A stretch of DNA of 64,000 bases from Gammaproteobacteria bacterium (GTDB lineage Bacteria > Pseudomonadota > Gammaproteobacteria > Ga0077554 > Ga007554). Under the pieces are notes generated by a model. It was given only the letters and a program-made list of their open reading frames with translations. It searched no databases and was not told where the DNA came from. Both the position numbers and the translations under genes were made by a program. The stretch lies in the NCBI GenBank assembly GCA_040183005.1, contig JAMPIW010000007.1, positions 1,310,188-1,374,187 of the forward strand, in the 5' to 3' direction. Each line of letters starts with the position of its first letter. The stretch's first letter is position 1. Below are positions 10,351 to 18,790 of this stretch, piece by piece.

Positions 10351-11205
10351 ATGTTCTATCGACAAATTCTATCCACGGCAATCGCCTTGAGTTCACTGTT
10401 GTTGGCAAATTCCCCAGCCAATGCCACTGCCTATGTTTTGATGGATTTTGATGGCAACGCCGCTTTTCCGAGCCTGACCTATCAATCCAACACCGCCGGG
10501 TTGGCGAGTTTCACCGGCAGCGCCTTCGGGCTCAATGCGGCCCAGCGCGACACAGTAGCCAACAACATCATGTCGCTCGTATCCCAAGATTACGCGTCTT
10601 ACGACATATCCTTCGTGACAAATACCGGTGGCCTTGCCTCCTGGTACACATGGGGAATCGACGATAGCGCGTATGTATTTTCACAGAACAATTACAGCAA
10701 TCCGCCAGGCGTGCCATATCCGGCCATCAATCCCGCCTTGCCGTGCCCGGCTACTGAAACCGGTTGCAGCAGATTATTCGGCAAAGCAGGCGCGGTCAAT
10801 GCCAACGACCAGTTCGGCAATTCAATATTTAACCCCACCTTTGCCAGAACATGGGCAGGTAGTTTTGCGTTGGGAGCGGGAAGCGCTGACCCTTCGTCGC
10901 CATCTCTTTTGAACGCGACCGTTGCCGAGATCTCACAGGCGCTGGGCAACAGCGCTGCTCATGAGATCGCCCATTTGTTCGGCGTGGGTCACCCTGGAGC
11001 GTGTGCCGCCCCTTGTTTCGATTTGATGTGGGTCAACAATGAAGGCATCGAAGCCGCACGCAACAAGTCCTTCACCGCAGGTGATCAGGCCATATTGCTT
11101 GCGGCGCTTGGCCCCCACACCACGGTTCCCGAACCCGCGTCATTGGCACTGGTGGGGCTGGGTCTCGCCGGTCTGGCCGTTGCCCGCCGTCGCAGGACTG
11201 CCTAA
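10351..11205 (+). CDS. PEP-CTERM-anchored zinc metalloprotease
   Basis: This 284-residue protein starts at ATG 10351, ten bases after AAGAGGGG; a longer reading from 10297 places extra residues before the signal peptide and is less likely. The signal peptide is about residues 1-27 (ends PANATA). The zinc site HEIAHLFGVGH (204-214) is the metzincin motif HExxHxxGxxH, and DLMW nearby resembles a Met-turn. The C-terminal sorting signal is VPEPASLALVGLGLAGLAV followed by ARRRR. It probably acts outside the cell or at the outer envelope after exosortase processing. Substrates are unknown. Confidence 0.88.
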   Translation: MFYRQILSTAIALSSLLLANSPANATAYVLMDFDGNAAFPSLTYQSNTAGLASFTGSAFGLNAAQRDTVANNIMSLVSQDYASYDISFVTNTGGLASWYTWGIDDSAYVFSQNNYSNPPGVPYPAINPALPCPATETGCSRLFGKAGAVNANDQFGNSIFNPTFARTWAGSFALGAGSADPSSPSLLNATVAEISQALGNSAAHEIAHLFGVGHPGACAAPCFDLMWVNNEGIEAARNKSFTAGDQAILLAALGPHTTVPEPASLALVGLGLAGLAVARRRRTA

Positions 11206-11536
11206 GAGCGCCGACGGGCGCTTGGTGACATTCACATCGGTCGCCAGCAACTTGGCGGAGGGGGACACGAATGGTACGGTACAGAGGATGTTTTTGTGCA
11301 TCAATGCAGCGCCGACCCGTCCGCCCTCATCACCGGCAAATCCAGCCTCCAGAATGCGCAGATCGACGGGTTGACGTTGACGCAGACCGCTGGCGCCACC
11401 TGCGCCCCGGTGATTACCCGCCCCACCGCGTTTCCGTTAGGTGTGGGGGCTATTCCGGGGAGCGGCACGGTGACCATCGACTTCACCAGCTGTGCCAATA
11501 CAGCACGGTTTAGCGCCCTCACAGGTGTCGGCCTGC

Positions 11537-11555
11537 GCTCGCTTACGCGTCGCTT
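11537..11555. repeat. 19-base repeat shared with 53574-53592
   Basis: GCTCGCTTACGCGTCGCTT is identical at both sites. In each it sits inside a larger imperfect palindrome (CCTG...CAGG here, CCAGCCAT...ATGGCTGG at 53565-53602). It looks like a REP-type intergenic element. Confidence 0.65.
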
Positions 11556-11778
11556 TCCCTGGCAGGCGCCAAAGAACTACCTGATGGCCACCCGTGCGCT
11601 GTTCGAGGCGGCGACGGCTATAAAAACGCCTTTCTCGAAGGGCCTATTCCTGATCACCCTGGTCGGTGGGTTGCTGCTATCACCCGGCTGGGCAGAGGCC
11701 GGACACCACCACCCGGGTGAGTGTGGACAGCGCCGGGGGGCAGAGAAAAGACAAAAGACAAGGAAAAAGGAAAAGACA

Positions 11779-11797
11779 AGGACACCCATAATTTATT
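11779..11797. repeat. 19-base repeat (copy 2)
   Basis: Identical to 7481-7499. Here it lies about 60 bases before the left end of the IS701-type element. Confidence 0.7.
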
Positions 11798-11881
11798 TTG
11801 AACCATTGGCCCTTTGCGACAGCCGTTTTGTCATGCGTTAGGCGCCAGTGTTCGACCCCATTAATTCTACTTTGTCACATT

Positions 11882-12766
11882 TCATTCCCGTGCCGCCATT
11901 GACCGCCTGACGCACGATTCCTGGGCCGACTGGCGCATGCGGTGGCGCCTGTTGATCACATCGGCAATTGCCTCGGCGGTCTGCGACCGACGCGGCAACA
12001 GCTGAGCCATGGCGGTGACGAGGTCATTGAGCGACAGCATCGGCCAGCGCTGTCGGGCCACCCGCTTCTGCTTGACCAGAAACAAGGTGCCCAGCATCAC
12101 CAGCGCCATGTGATGGTGCCACGCATCCCAGCGGCGCACCTGGTAGTCTGCCAATCCGCATTCGGTCTTGGCCTCCCGGAAGCTGTGCTCGATGAAGTAG
12201 CGCTGCGCCTGGAGGCGGGCCAGTGCTTCCAGTGGCGTATCGTCGGAGGCATTGGACAGGCAATAGCGCGAAACGGTGCCGGCGCCCACCTCCCGTCGCA
12301 CCAGCAGGTGCCAGCGACGCGACTGCGCCTCGCGCCCATCCCATACCCAGACATGGGCGTGCAGGTACTCTGCCGCCAGCTTGCCTCGCTCGCCTTGGCG
12401 CACCGTCAACTTGCGCCACGCCGTCGCCGGCTGGGCAGCGGCCCAGTCGTCGACCCGCACGGCGGATGTCTGCGCTACCGCCTGGCGGGGGCGGCGCCCC
12501 CACCCGAACCGCTCCGGCACCACTGGCGCCGGGTCTTGCTCATACACACGCTGATCGCAATGCACGTCGGCCATGAAACGATGGCTGCGCCCGTCAAGCT
12601 CGCGCAGGAAGGTCGGTTCCTTGCCATAGCCACCGCCCACCGCAATCGCGCCAAAACGCACGCCCCGGCGCACCGCCGTGTCCACCATTTCCAGCACCAG
12701 CTCCGACTTGCTGCGATAGCGGCGCTCTGCCTCCGGGATCGCCGCCTTCTGGCCCCCTGTGTCAGG
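11882..12766 (-). pseudogene. IS701-family transposase, C-terminal part
   Basis: About 290 codons are open. It begins with IPEAERRYRSKSELVLEMVD right at the insertion point and continues with VGGGYG and the DDE-region helix YFIEHSFREAKTECGLADYQ, then VRRWDAWHHHMALVMLG. These are IS701/IS4-type transposase features. The N-terminal part lies beyond the inserted IS3-like element at 14399-14940. Confidence 0.9.
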
Positions 12767-12772
12767 CTAGTT

Positions 12773-12810
12773 GTCGCCTCTAAATTTTAATTTTCTAAAA
12801 TAGAGGCGAC
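12773..12810 (+). promoter_or_regulatory. Hairpin at the left end of the IS3-like element, just before orfA
   Basis: GTCGCCTCTA (12773-12782) pairs perfectly with TAGAGGCGAC (12801-12810). The loop is AT-rich and the orfA ATG is at 12812. In a transcript that reads in from outside, the stem would cover the translation start region. It could limit transposase expression, as shown for protective hairpins in other IS elements. Confidence 0.55.
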
Positions 12811-12811
12811 G

Positions 12812-13297
12812 ATGAAAATAACGTATTCTGAGGCATTTATAGAACAAGCACTGGTCAAGGTATTTTCTCGTGGAGATCGGACAGTCCGGTCGGTGGCGGA
12901 AGACCTGAGCGTTAGTTTCCATACTTTAAAGAATTGGATGAAAAGGAAATCGATGGGCAAGCTCAGTGTATCGGTGACAAAAGAGAAACGGCCCCAGGAC
13001 TGGAGTACGGAGGAGCAACTGGTGGCATTGCATGAAACCCATGGCTTGTCAGGCGAGACCTTGCATGCGTGGTGTCGTGAAAAAGGTTTATTTGCCCATC
13101 ATCTGACAAGCTGGAAAACGGCTTTTTGTACCGAGGTGAAAGCGGTACCAGGCACCCGTGAATTTCGGACATTGAAAGATGAAAATGAGAAACTCAAGCG
13201 TGAGTTAGTGCGAAAAGAGAAGGCATTGGCGGAGGCGGCAGCCTTGCTGATCCTGCAAAAAAAGTTCCGCGCACTCTGGGAGGACGAGGTCAAATGA
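12812..13297 (+). CDS. IS3-like transposase OrfA
   Basis: 161 residues. The N-terminal helix-turn-helix (YSEAFIEQALVKVFSRGDRTVRSVAEDL, then SFHTLKNWMKRKS) binds the terminal repeats. A leucine-rich coiled coil (LKDENEKLKRELVRKEKALAE, about 126-146) follows near the C-terminus. The stop overlaps the orfB start as ATGA, so OrfB is made by coupled re-initiation, unlike the -1 frameshift usual in IS3 elements. Confidence 0.9.
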   Translation: MKITYSEAFIEQALVKVFSRGDRTVRSVAEDLSVSFHTLKNWMKRKSMGKLSVSVTKEKRPQDWSTEEQLVALHETHGLSGETLHAWCREKGLFAHHLTSWKTAFCTEVKAVPGTREFRTLKDENEKLKRELVRKEKALAEAAALLILQKKFRALWEDEVK

Positions 13298-14373
13298 CCT
13301 CCCTCGCAGAGCGCGGCCAAGTCATGGCACTGGTGGCGGAAGCAATCGCTGCAGGTGCGCACCAGGATCGCGCCTGTGCGGCGATCTCTCTGGGCGAACG
13401 CACTTTGCAACGCTGGCAGCTCGACCCATTACGCGGCGATCAGCGACCCATGCGGTTGCAGGCGCCCAAAAACAAGCTCAGTGTGCTGGAACGCGAACGC
13501 CTGCTGGCAGTCGTAAATTCAGACGAATTTGGGGATCTTCCGCTAGGTCAAATCGTTCCACGGCTGGCCGACCGTGGGCAATATATCGCTTCCGAGTCAA
13601 CCATTTACCGCGCTCTGAGAGAAGAAAATCAGCTCAGGCATCGTGGCGCAGAACGACCCGCGCAACAGCGCCACAAGCCGCGTGCGCTCTGTGCAACGGC
13701 GCCCAATGCGTTATTTAGCTGGGACATCACTTATCTGCGAACGCAGGTGAAGGGAATCTATTTTTATCTGTATTTGTTCATGGATATTTTTAGCCGAAAA
13801 ATCGTTGGCTGGCAGATCTATGATGCAGAAAGTAGTGACTTGGCAAGCGAAGTTATGCGCGATATTTGCAAGCGGGAAAACATCGCACTGAATCAGGTGG
13901 TGTTGCATTCTGACAATGGCAGCCCGATGAAAGGCGCCACGATGCTGGCCACCCTGCAAGCGCTGGGCGTGATGCCATCGTTCAGTCGCCCGGCGGTCAG
14001 CAACGACAATCCTTTTTCGGAGTCGCTATTCAAGACGTTGAAATACCGGCCAGTCTATCCCCTCCGACCGTTTGAAAGTCTCATTGCCGCCAGGCAGTGG
14101 GTCAGCATGTTTGTTCATTGGTACAACCATGAACATCGTCACAGTGCCATCAGATTCGTTACCCCCGCAGAGCGCCATGCGGGCCTGGACACTGCGTTGC
14201 TACAGAAGCGCGTCGACGTCTATGAAGCAGCGAAGAAAAGACATCCAGAGCGTTGGAGTGGCGTTACTCGAAACTGGCAGCCAGTCCGCGTTGTTCACTT
14301 GAATCCCGATCAACAAGTCGCCGAAAAACCCGATCCAAAGGAGGAAAATTTAGAACTCAAAAAGGCAGCATAA
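13294..14373 (+). CDS. IS3-like transposase OrfB, DDE integrase core
   Basis: 359 residues. After an N-terminal helix-turn-helix comes an rve-type integrase core. The catalytic triad is visible: Asp in SWDITYL, Asp in LHSDNGSPMKG and Glu in NPFSESLFKTLKYRP. HWYNHEHRHSAIRFVTPAERH closes the core as in IS3/IS481 enzymes. The frame is complete and undamaged, so the element may be active. Confidence 0.93.
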   Translation: MTSLAERGQVMALVAEAIAAGAHQDRACAAISLGERTLQRWQLDPLRGDQRPMRLQAPKNKLSVLERERLLAVVNSDEFGDLPLGQIVPRLADRGQYIASESTIYRALREENQLRHRGAERPAQQRHKPRALCATAPNALFSWDITYLRTQVKGIYFYLYLFMDIFSRKIVGWQIYDAESSDLASEVMRDICKRENIALNQVVLHSDNGSPMKGATMLATLQALGVMPSFSRPAVSNDNPFSESLFKTLKYRPVYPLRPFESLIAARQWVSMFVHWYNHEHRHSAIRFVTPAERHAGLDTALLQKRVDVYEAAKKRHPERWSGVTRNWQPVRVVHLNPDQQVAEKPDPKEENLELKKAA

Positions 14374-14398
14374 ATTCAAGCATTCAGGCGACAACTAG

Positions 14399-14940
14399 CT
14401 TGACAACTACCGCTGGCAGCGGGCCGCATCCGTCACCCACCGTTGCGGTAGATACAACCGGCCGTCGATCAGGCTCGCGTGTTCGCCCCGGCATAAGGCC
14501 GCAAACACCCCCACCTGACAGTTATCTACCTTGCCCAGCCGGCCGTTTCACTGTCGCGCTACACCCGCCGACGACTCGCCTTTATTGGCGATGGCGCTCT
14601 CATCGAGAATCAGCACCGAGGACTCTCCCCCCAGCAGATCATCGGTCTCCTTGGCGAGCGCATCGCCCAAACCCTCCCAATCAACACTCGCCTCGGTCAG
14701 CATGTGCGGCATCGTCTGATGGTCGGTGGCAATTGGCCTCGTTGATCCTCAGCATGTTGGCTCGCTCAGACTGGAATAAACCGCGCACGTAACCCTGGAA
14801 GGCTTGCCAGGACGTTGCGTGTACGCGAGACAAAAACGAGGAGTAGCCCTCCAAATGCGCATCAAGGGCGCGAGGGAGGCGTTGAAGGACGGCTTCGAGA
14901 CAGGAGGAGATATTTTCACGTCGACATCGTTATTTACCAT
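14399..14940 (-). pseudogene. IS701-family transposase, N-terminal part with frameshifts and a stop
   Basis: Reading inward from 14940: a start MVNNDVDVKI, a frame change, then SSCLEAVLQRLPRALDAHLE and QAFQGYVRGLFQSERANMLR, a second frame change near 14740, then TDDLLGGESSVLILDESAIA. GVARQ is followed by a TGA, then NGRLGKVDNCQVGVFAALCR. These are N-terminal IS701 motifs, including the first catalytic Asp region (LILDESA). At least two frameshifts and one stop break it. Confidence 0.85.
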
Positions 14941-15092
14941 TATTAAACAATTGGTTATTGAATAATTCCTGCGCGTCGTTGGCCAGCCTTCTAATTTGAC
15001 AAAGTAGAATTAAACTCAATGCATTATTGCCTTGACTGTGGGATCCACTATATTACGCGTGCTTTTTCCGTGAGCTGCCAGTACGGTCTGTA

Positions 15093-17423
15093 TTATTTCG
15101 AGCAAACAGCGCGTATGCGACTGATATCTGTATGGCCTTGCACCACTTTCTCTATTCCATCCTGTTTAAGACTGCGCATACCTTCATCAAGAGCAATAGC
15201 GGTGACCTGCGGCACTGACAGATGATCGACAATGGCTTTCTTTATCGCATCACTTGCAATAAGCAATTCGTGAATGCCCAGACGCCCTCGATATCCAGTA
15301 TTGTCACATTTTTCGCAACCAACAGCTCGACACAAGTGATGCTTGCCGTCCTCCGTTGCATAACGCATTTTCCACTCATTCAGCACTTGAACTATGCATT
15401 CCTTCTTACTTTCATTTTTAGCAAGATTTTCGCAATATTCTTCGGACAGACCATACATTTCCTGGTCGTCCGGAATATATGTCTGTTTGCAATCGCTACA
15501 TAAGCGCTTTGTCAGGCGTTGAGCCAAGATGCCCAGCAAGGCATCAGAGAAGTTGAAAGGATCCATGCCTATGTCGAGCAGACGTACAATGCTCTCTGGC
15601 GCACTATTCGTATGTAATGTTGAAAACACCAAGTGACCCGTGAGTGAGGCTTCGATGCCTGCACTGGCAGTCTCCTCGTCACGCATTTCACCCACCATAA
15701 TGACATCTGGATCAGCGCGTAAAAATGCGCGGAGAGCCACAGCAAAGGTAAGGCCGATTTTTGGCAATACCTGCATTTGGCGCAACCCCTTTTGAGTGAT
15801 TTCAACCGGGTCTTCAGCAGTCCAGATCTTCCTCTCCGGCGTATTGAGATGCCCTAATATGGAATGCAGCGTTGTTGTTTTACCAGACCCTGTTGGCCCG
15901 CACACCAAAAAAAGTCCGTGAGGTTTGTCGATAGTCTTAAGCAGGCTCAGCCTATTCGAATCGGTGAGGCCTAGATTTTCCAATGGCACAGGTTCGCTAC
16001 TGGAAAGAATTCGCATAACGACGTCTTCCATTCCACCGGCGGTCGGGAGTGTCGCAACTCGCAACTCGATTTTAAGTGGCCCAAATTTTTTAAAATCAAT
16101 CTTTCCATCCTGGGGTTTTCGTCGCTCAGATATATCCAGCTGTGCCATAATTTTGATGCGTGAAATCAGTGCGTTACGGTACTGCGCGGGTAATTCATGA
16201 TAATTTATAAGTGTGCCATCCTTGCGAAATCGGATGCGCACTTTGCCTTTGCCCGGGTAGGGTTCGATATGGATATCGGAAGCATTTCGATCGAAGGCAT
16301 CTACAATTACCTTATTGATAAGTTTGACCACCACATTATCAGCCAGAGCCTGCGCTTCAGACGACATCGATTTGTCTTCTTCTTCGTTTATCTCTGCCGC
16401 AGCAAGCTCATCCAACGACGCATCATCAATCTGTGACGGGTAATAAAATTTTATAGCCCACTTGATATCTGTAGCGTTAGCGATAACCGCTTCGGCAAAC
16501 AGCTTGGTCTGAAAGCGCAGGTCATCCAAAATCTTGGTATTGAGGGGATTTTCAATTGCAACAACCAGGTTTCCCTTATGTATCGCAATGGGAACAATAG
16601 TGTATTTGTCCGCAAAATCACGTGGAACGGAACCAAGCACATTAGGCGCAATTTTGTATTCGCGCAGATTCACCATGGGAATACCGAGCTTCTTGGCTAG
16701 TGCTTGTTGCACATCAATAGCTGTGATCAGCCCCTGCTGAATCAAAATCTCACCCAACGGTACGCTTCGATTTGTTTTCTGATGCTCCAGAGCACCGTCA
16801 ATCTGCTCCTGAGTCACCAATCCTTCCATGAGCAGGATTTCTCCCAGGCGCAGGCTTGGCATGGTCTTTTGATGATTCAAAGCGCGTATCAGATCTTCTT
16901 CCGTGCTTACTATGGCTATAGACTTTTCTGCATTAGCCATCCGCAGATGAGATGCTTGCTGCTTGCCGTTTTTTGAGCTTATGATGCTGTTCAGTGAGAA
17001 TGCTGTGTAGGTGTAGCGATCTTTACCCTCTTTCACAAAAATGTGCAGACAGTACTCATCCTTGTACGAAGCAAACATCTCTCCCCCAAAAATCGCGCCA
17101 TCCTGACACTCAATTTCGAAATTTTTCGGCTCAAGATAGGGTTTAACATTCTTATCGAGAATGGAGGGCAACGCGCTTTCCCACAAACGAGGCTCGGGAA
17201 AACTGAACATTTTTATCTGACGCAGGTTAAGAACGCTTTCTGAACCCTGCCCATCTGGGAGTAGAGTAATTTCACCTTCCTCGCGAGCCAAGTAGGATAT
17301 GAATTTCCCGCTGACTTTTTTTCCGCTTGTCAGGTTAATAATTACATCCGCACCTACCTTCATAATATTATATGGCGCAGAAGCCGCATTAAATACGGGC
17401 AACTTTCCACTCGAACTTAACAT
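15093..17423 (-). CDS. PilB/GspE-type secretion ATPase with MshEN domain, orphan
   Basis: 776 residues. Order of parts: an unrecognised N-terminal region (1-165; 'VIINLTSGKKVSGKFISYL' suggests a small beta domain), an MshEN domain (about 190-250; LRLGEILLMEGLVTQEQI and PLGEILIQQGLITA), which in this family can bind cyclic di-GMP, an N2 domain, and the ATPase core. The core has Walker A GPTGSGKTT (509-517), the Asp box near 537, Walker B DPDVIMVGEMRDEET (571-585), the His box and Cys pairs (CSDC, CEKC) of the zinc-binding C-terminal module. Such hexamers power pilus or type II pseudopilus assembly. No pil or gsp partner is nearby, so it is an orphan or a regulatory variant. Confidence 0.88.
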   Translation of the reverse strand: MLSSSGKLPVFNAASAPYNIMKVGADVIINLTSGKKVSGKFISYLAREEGEITLLPDGQGSESVLNLRQIKMFSFPEPRLWESALPSILDKNVKPYLEPKNFEIECQDGAIFGGEMFASYKDEYCLHIFVKEGKDRYTYTAFSLNSIISSKNGKQQASHLRMANAEKSIAIVSTEEDLIRALNHQKTMPSLRLGEILLMEGLVTQEQIDGALEHQKTNRSVPLGEILIQQGLITAIDVQQALAKKLGIPMVNLREYKIAPNVLGSVPRDFADKYTIVPIAIHKGNLVVAIENPLNTKILDDLRFQTKLFAEAVIANATDIKWAIKFYYPSQIDDASLDELAAAEINEEEDKSMSSEAQALADNVVVKLINKVIVDAFDRNASDIHIEPYPGKGKVRIRFRKDGTLINYHELPAQYRNALISRIKIMAQLDISERRKPQDGKIDFKKFGPLKIELRVATLPTAGGMEDVVMRILSSSEPVPLENLGLTDSNRLSLLKTIDKPHGLFLVCGPTGSGKTTTLHSILGHLNTPERKIWTAEDPVEITQKGLRQMQVLPKIGLTFAVALRAFLRADPDVIMVGEMRDEETASAGIEASLTGHLVFSTLHTNSAPESIVRLLDIGMDPFNFSDALLGILAQRLTKRLCSDCKQTYIPDDQEMYGLSEEYCENLAKNESKKECIVQVLNEWKMRYATEDGKHHLCRAVGCEKCDNTGYRGRLGIHELLIASDAIKKAIVDHLSVPQVTAIALDEGMRSLKQDGIEKVVQGHTDISRIRAVCSK

Positions 17424-17686
17424 GACACGTTCAATTCCCTATAGCCCCTAGCAATAGCAGGTAATCCACAATGTTCCAAATATTACCTAGGGTAATTAGA
17501 CATAATAGAGGCATCAACCGATTGGTGACTTTTTCGACCTCTCCATTGGCCTTATCGGCATGATGAGAGGAAATCTTAGAAAATCGCATGTAAGTGAATT
17601 ACGGCTTTTCTATAGTGATTTAAGCTATACCCTATCTCAGGGACGGGGGAAGAAAGACTGTAAACGCTCCACAAACCCCAACCTAT
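17424..17686. other. Intergenic region upstream of the PilB-like gene
   Basis: AT-richer than its surroundings. No gene or clear control element recognised; it should hold the promoter of the PilB-like gene on the minus strand. Confidence 0.4.
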
Positions 17687-17905
17687 TCAGGTTGTCATTT
17701 CGCTGGTTAAAGCCAGCGCATGCAAATTCCACGGCAACAGTGCTTCCATTTCTTCCACCGTCCTGGCGGCGGGCAAGTCACGCATGACGCGGCGCAACCA
17801 GGCGTAGGGTTCCTGGCCATTGGCCTTGGCCGTCTGCAGCAGCGAGTAAATAATAGCACTGGCGTTGGCACCGGCAGGCGTGTCGCTAAACAGCCAAAGA
17901 ACAGA
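17687..17905 (-). pseudogene. IS66-family transposase (TnpC), C-terminal remnant
   Basis: The minus strand reads [40 protein letters not shown], then LPAARTVEEMEALLPWNLHA, ending at TGA (17689-17687). WLFSDT and the ALLPWN ending are diagnostic of the IS66 TnpC C-terminus. Upstream coding is lost in a short duplicated tract (17890-17930). Confidence 0.85.
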
Positions 17906-17937
17906 AAACAGCCAAGAACAGAAGACCAGACGATGCC

Positions 17938-18451
17938 GCCGTGCTCACGTGTATGAGTTATGTCGACCTCAATCCAATTCGTGCGAGCATGGCCCAAACG
18001 CCGGAAGAATCCGATTTCACGAGCATTCAACAACGCATTTGTAGCCTGCAACCACAACCTGCCTCGGCTCCCAAAGAAGCAGCGCCGCCTGTGTCACCGG
18101 AGACCACCAGCGTTCAACCGCCCTTGATGCCTTTGGTCAAAAGCCAATCAAGACGAACACGTGCATCGCCTAGGCTACACCGAACGCGACCACTTAGAAT
18201 TAGTCGACTGGGCAGGTCGGGCTGTCCGATCTGACAAGCGTGGCGCAATTCCTGGCCATATTCCGCCAATCTTAAACCGACTCGGGCTTGATCCGGGACG
18301 TTATCTCCACTACATGAGCGGGAAATCCAAGCTCACCCACCATCTAACGGCAATTGGTCCGCTTGATCAACTGCAAGCCCTGGCAAAGAAAATGGGGCAA
18401 TCCTTCTTGAAGAATGGGCTAGCCCGACAGCTGTATTGTGCCAGCGTGTAA
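17938..18451 (+). pseudogene. REP-associated tyrosine transposase (RAYT, IS200-like), frameshifted C-terminal remnant
   Basis: Frame one gives [20 protein letters not shown] and DFTSIQQRI, typical of the RAYT C-terminal half. Around 18145-18165 the frame changes and continues [20 protein letters not shown], then [20 protein letters not shown] to the stop at 18449-18451. The catalytic HUH part is missing. The GGGGTCAGACACT tail just after (18469-18481) is a common edge of such elements. Confidence 0.85.
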
Positions 18452-18790
18452 CGCGCGCGGGACAAATGGGGTCAGACACTCATGGCACTCGCTTAAGCAA
18501 TCGCTGATCATAAATGAGGTCACGCGCGACTTGACGTGTCACGGTTAACAGCGGAAGGTTCTTGGGTCGTCGCTTCTTCGCAATACGCAATACTTACGGC
18601 TGACTGGAGGACTCTTACCTCCGGTCCGTTTCGGTCCTTTATGACAGCCTTTTTGGCTTTCGAACATCGTGACAGAGCTGAGGCCAATTAAAGTGTAGCG
18701 TCCTCTTTTGTTCGGCGCGCCAGCATGATAATGTAATCATTCATTTCCTTTCGCGGCGCTCAGGCCACCGGTCCATCCAAAGGAAGAGTC
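18452..18790. other. Intergenic stretch before the subtilase gene
   Basis: No gene recognised. It begins with the RAYT-type edge motif (AATGGGGTCAGAC, 18466-18478). AGGAAG at 18781-18786 is the subtilase ribosome site. Confidence 0.45.

Larger units (their letters stand above)
11206..11860. other. Gene-poor stretch with a decayed coding remnant
   Basis: On the + strand, 11226-11280 reads VTFTSVASNLAEGDTNGT. After a frame change a second open stretch runs to about 11520. The 'ASNLxxGDTNG' motif is typical of repeats in secreted TolB/propeller-like proteins, so I read a broken 3' fragment of such a gene. The rest holds a small repeat at 11537-11555, the 19-base repeat at 11779-11797 and a purine-rich run near 11740-11780. 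No intact gene is seen. Confidence 0.4.
12771..14394 (+). mobile_element. IS3-like insertion sequence, apparently intact
   Basis: Terminal inverted repeats TTGTCGCCT (12771-12779) and AGGCGACAA (14386-14394) are flanked on both sides by CTAG (12767-12770, 14395-14398), a likely 4-bp target duplication. It carries two complete overlapping frames, orfA and orfB. It has landed inside the IS701-family transposase gene in the opposite orientation. Confidence 0.88.
11861..15013. mobile_element. IS701-family insertion sequence, degenerate and interrupted by an IS3-like element
   Basis: Perfect 17-base terminal inverted repeats bound it: TTAATTCTACTTTGTCA at 11861-11877 and its complement at 14997-15013. 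The transposase reads on the minus strand in two parts, split by the IS3-like insertion at 12771-14394. Without that insertion it would be about 1.5 kb. No clear target duplication is seen at the outer ends. Frameshifts and a stop in the transposase make it immobile on its own. Confidence 0.85.

Noticed and set aside
11296-11841. 181-codon frame before the IS701 element
   Set aside because: It joins unrelated pieces (a decayed propeller-like fragment, a repeat and a purine-rich tract) and has no ribosome site.
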